Shown piece after piece: positions 13,646 to 16,141 of a DNA stretch of 16,141 nucleotides. The position numbers and the translations under genes are program-made. Positions within the stretch are counted from its first letter, which is position 1. Each line of letters starts with the position of its first letter. The notes beneath the pieces were generated by a model. That model made no database searches. It saw only the letters and a program-made list of their open reading frames with translations, and was not told the DNA's origin. Source of the DNA: Chitinophagaceae bacterium (GTDB lineage Bacteria; Bacteroidota; Bacteroidia; Chitinophagales; Chitinophagaceae); contig JALOMC010000018.1 in assembly GCA_025455665.1 (NCBI GenBank), forward strand, positions 1 through 16,141, written 5' to 3'.

Positions 13646-14806
13646 ATGAAAACGATCCGTTATCAAACCATTATGCTGTTGGCGCTGGCTATACTGGCTG
13701 TGGCCTGCGGCAGTAGCAAAAAAGAAAACGAAGCCCTGCTGGGCGAAAAGAAAGCCGAGCTGGCCAAACTGCAAGGCGAAGCCAGTGACCTGGCCAAAAA
13801 AATAAGTACCCTGGAAGCTGAAATATTAAAGCTGGATACCGCTGCGGCTGCCGCTGCCGACAAAGGCAAGCTGGTAGCGCTGACCACCGTGGCGCTGCAG
13901 GACTTCAGCCACTTTATAGAGCTGCAAGGCCGGGTAGATGCCGACAATATCAGCTACGTAACACCGCGGGGCGGCCCGGGACAAGTGAAGCAAATATTTG
14001 TGCAGAAGGGCGATATAGTCCGTGTAGGCCAGCCCATTCTGAAGCTGGATGACCGCATCATTTTGCAACAGCAAGACCAACTGAAAAGTCAGCTGGCATT
14101 TGCGCAAGACCTGCTGCGCCGCCGCGAAGACCTGTGGAAACAAAACATCGGCTCGGAAGTGGAACTTCTAAGTGCCCGCAACAATGTAACCCAACTGGAA
14201 AAGCAGCTGGTAACACTGAAAGAGCAGTGGTCGATGACGAATGTAATGGCCGAAGTAAACGGTGTGGTAGACGATGTAATGGTAAAGGTGGGTGAGATAT
14301 TTCAGGGTGGTCCGCAGATCCGCATTGTAAATACCTCGTCACTAAAAGTGGTAACGGATGTGCCTGAAAACTACCTGGCCAAAGTAGGCCGCGGCAGCAA
14401 GATTGAAGTGAGCGTACCGGACATTGCCAAAACCTACAACTCCAGCATCAGCTTTATTGGCGCCAGCATCAACCCCGCCACCCGCGGCTTCAGCACCGAA
14501 GCCAAACTGCCGGCCGACAATGCCCTGAAGCCTAATCAAATCGCCTTGGTCCGCATATTGGATTACGCAGCCCCCAATGCAGTGGTGGCGCCCATTAATG
14601 TGGTACAAACCGATGAAAAAGGTAAATACGTGTTTGTGGTAAGCCAGGAAGGCAAACAGTTGGTTGCCCGCAAAAAGCCCGTGGTCATTGGCCAGGTGCA
14701 AGGCAATTCGGTAGAAATAAAGGCAGGCCTTGCCGCCGGCGATCAACTGATTACCGAAGGCTACCAGGGCCTGTACGATGGGCAGAAAGTATCTACGACA
14801 TTGTAA
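13646..14806 (+). CDS. RND efflux periplasmic adaptor (membrane-fusion) lipoprotein
   Basis: The protein has 386 aa and starts at ATG 13646. A lipoprotein signal ends at LAVAC with Cys21 as the lipidated residue. Residues about 25-66 are a Lys/Glu/Leu-rich, heptad-like coiled coil (KKENEALLGEKKAELAKL), placed before the usual adaptor core. The core follows: a first lipoyl half about 80-135 (VTPRGGPGQVKQIFVQKGDI), an alpha-hairpin about 135-195, the second lipoyl half (MAEVNGVVDDVMVKVGE, about 201-217), then beta-barrel and membrane-proximal domains to EGYQGLYDGQKV. It bridges the inner-membrane pump and the TolC-like channel. The extra coiled coil just after the lipid anchor resembles those of some Bacteroidota adaptors. 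The pump gene follows after 78 bp. Confidence 0.93.
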   Translation: MKTIRYQTIMLLALAILAVACGSSKKENEALLGEKKAELAKLQGEASDLAKKISTLEAEILKLDTAAAAAADKGKLVALTTVALQDFSHFIELQGRVDADNISYVTPRGGPGQVKQIFVQKGDIVRVGQPILKLDDRIILQQQDQLKSQLAFAQDLLRRREDLWKQNIGSEVELLSARNNVTQLEKQLVTLKEQWSMTNVMAEVNGVVDDVMVKVGEIFQGGPQIRIVNTSSLKVVTDVPENYLAKVGRGSKIEVSVPDIAKTYNSSISFIGASINPATRGFSTEAKLPADNALKPNQIALVRILDYAAPNAVVAPINVVQTDEKGKYVFVVSQEGKQLVARKKPVVIGQVQGNSVEIKAGLAAGDQLITEGYQGLYDGQKVSTTL

Positions 14807-14884
14807 GCCTTGTATCCACAACACCCGCACCTATCTATTGCTGGCCTGTACAGCGCCGGCATCACAACTTAAAAATCCACTACA

Positions 14885-16141
14885 GTGACTGCATTAGAAA
14901 AACTGAAAGCAGAACTGGCCAAGATAAAGGAGTTCAAGCCCACCACCTGGTCGGTCAAGAACAAAACCTCCATCTACTTGCTGATGCTCTTTATCAGCAT
15001 TTGGGGGATTGTCCAGTTCGTTACCCTGCCCAAAGAGCAGTTTCCCGATATAGTAGTACCACAGGTGTACGTGCAAACCGTGTACGTGGGCAATAGCCCC
15101 CGCGACATGGAAAACCTGGTGACCCGCCCCATCGAAAAACAATTGAAAGGCCTGAGCGGTGTGAAAGTGAAAAAGATCACCAGCACCTCGCTGCAGGACT
15201 TTTCGGCCGTGATAGTAGAATTTGACACGGATGTAAAAGTGGATGTGGCCGTACAAAAGGTGAAAGATGCGGTAGACAAAGCCAAAAAAGACCTTCCCAA
15301 CAACCTGACGCAGCTACCCGTCGTGCAGGAAATTTCATTTTCTGAGTTTCCCATCATGTACGTGAACGTGAGCGGCAACTACGACCTGGTGAAGCTGAAA
15401 GAATATGCCGACCGCCTGAAAGACCGGATAGAGGAACTGGGCGAAATTACCCGGGTAGACCTGGTGGGTGCCCCCGAGCGGGAAATACAGGTAAACGTTG
15501 ACAATTTCAAAATGCAAAGTGCAGGCGTCACATTTACAGATGTTGAAAACGCCATTGCCCGCGAAAATGCCGATATCAGCGCCGGCCTGCTGGAAGCTGG
15601 CACAATGAAGCGCAACCTGCAGGTCAAAGGCCAGTTCAAAAGCGCCTTCGACCTGTACAACGTAGTGGTAAAAAACAACCGTGGCGGTAGCATTTACCTC
15701 AAAGACCTGGCCGATATCCGCGATACCATCAAGGAAAAAGAGAGCTTCGCCCGCCTGGGTACCAATAGCGCCCCTGCGCAACCGGTTGTTACGCTCAATA
15801 TCATCAAGCGCAGTGGCGAAAACCTGATCAACGCTGCAGATGGTGTGAAGAAGGTAGTAGAAGAACTGCAGCAAAATGAGTTTCCGAAAGACCTGAATGT
15901 CGTCATCACCGGCGACCAGAGCAAAACCACCAAGGCCTCTTTCAACGAGCTGGTAAACACCATTGTACTCGGTTTTATTTTCGTATTGCTGGTACTCATG
16001 TTTTTCATGGGTGTTACCAATGCGTTTTTTGTAGCGCTGAGCGTGCCGCTGAGCATGTTTGTAGCCTTCGTGTTTTTGCCCGTGGGCGATCTCATAGTGG
16101 GCACTGGCATTACCCTCAACTTCATTGTACTGTTTGCCCTG
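14885..16141 (+). CDS. RND family efflux permease, N-terminal part (runs off the window)
   Basis: GTG 14885 begins an open frame of 419 codons reaching the window end. An in-frame TAA at 14870-14872 excludes an earlier start, and the next ATG lies inside the first membrane helix. After a short amphipathic N-terminus (ALEKLKAELAKI), TM1 spans about 29-47 (SIYLLMLFISIWGIVQFV), followed by LPKEQFPDIVVPQVYVQTVY. The porter domain of about 300 residues has SPRDMENLVTRPIEKQLKGL and GDQSKTTKASFNELV near its end. TM2 (about 357-374) and TM3 (about 377-396) come next, and TM4 starts at the edge (GITLNFIVLFAL). This is the AcrB/HAE-1 type proton-driven exporter; full-length members have about 1,000-1,100 aa, so some 60 percent is missing. 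The proton-relay residues of TM4 fall beyond the window, so substrate and activity cannot be judged. Confidence 0.94.
   Translation, partial: MTALEKLKAELAKIKEFKPTTWSVKNKTSIYLLMLFISIWGIVQFVTLPKEQFPDIVVPQVYVQTVYVGNSPRDMENLVTRPIEKQLKGLSGVKVKKITSTSLQDFSAVIVEFDTDVKVDVAVQKVKDAVDKAKKDLPNNLTQLPVVQEISFSEFPIMYVNVSGNYDLVKLKEYADRLKDRIEELGEITRVDLVGAPEREIQVNVDNFKMQSAGVTFTDVENAIARENADISAGLLEAGTMKRNLQVKGQFKSAFDLYNVVVKNNRGGSIYLKDLADIRDTIKEKESFARLGTNSAPAQPVVTLNIIKRSGENLINAADGVKKVVEELQQNEFPKDLNVVITGDQSKTTKASFNELVNTIVLGFIFVLLVLMFFMGVTNAFFVALSVPLSMFVAFVFLPVGDLIVGTGITLNFIVLFAL

Noticed and set aside
12983..13774. 263-aa minus-strand frame across the channel and adaptor genes
   Set aside because: It is antisense to two confident genes; Gln/Val/Phe-rich composition follows from their codon bias.

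Overview
The window looks like a chromosomal segment of a Bacteroidota bacterium, probably of the Chitinophagaceae type. The lineage call rests on a GLPGLI-family protein beside a carboxypeptidase-regulatory-domain outer-membrane barrel, a 6-bladed-propeller (BF3164/TolB-like) lipoprotein, a Rho factor with a long disordered insert, promoters of the TTTG-N18/19-TAnnTTTG class, and little use of Shine-Dalgarno sequences. The genus cannot be told from the sequence alone.

There are two compositional halves. The left part (about 1-6100) is visibly more AT-rich. It begins with the last 17 codons of an unidentified gene and then about 800 bp without a convincing gene. That stretch holds a degenerate 7-bp tandem array and two copies of a 238-bp direct repeat exactly 260 bp apart. 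Next come a small hypothetical ORF, a propeller lipoprotein, a possible 30-codon ORF, and a tight pair: a GLPGLI-family exported protein and an 899-aa outer-membrane barrel that starts at TTG. All the confident products here are exported, so this looks like a small envelope module of unknown substrate.

A bidirectional hairpin terminator at 6138-6177 closes the left part. The right part (about 6200-16141) is richer in GC and looks like core genome. On the minus strand lie a phage-holin-IV-like small membrane protein and, downstream, a fused alpha-beta E1 component of a 2-oxoacid dehydrogenase. Divergent to them is rho, with its own promoter and a C-rich leader. Rho is separated by a symmetrical terminator from a convergent DUF502 membrane protein gene.

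The final block (11494-16141, running off the window) is a classic self-regulated tripartite efflux operon: TetR-type repressor, TolC-like outer-membrane channel, lipoprotein membrane-fusion adaptor, and an RND pump cut by the window end. A 32-bp near-ideal operator (12-bp perfect arms) lies across a consensus Bacteroidota promoter just upstream of the repressor, which predicts autorepression relieved by a ligand.

I see no CRISPR array, tRNA, rRNA, transposase or recognisable defence system. The most unusual material is the duplicated non-coding element at the left, the GLPGLI/barrel pair with its in-frame stop and TTG start, and the operator/promoter superposition.
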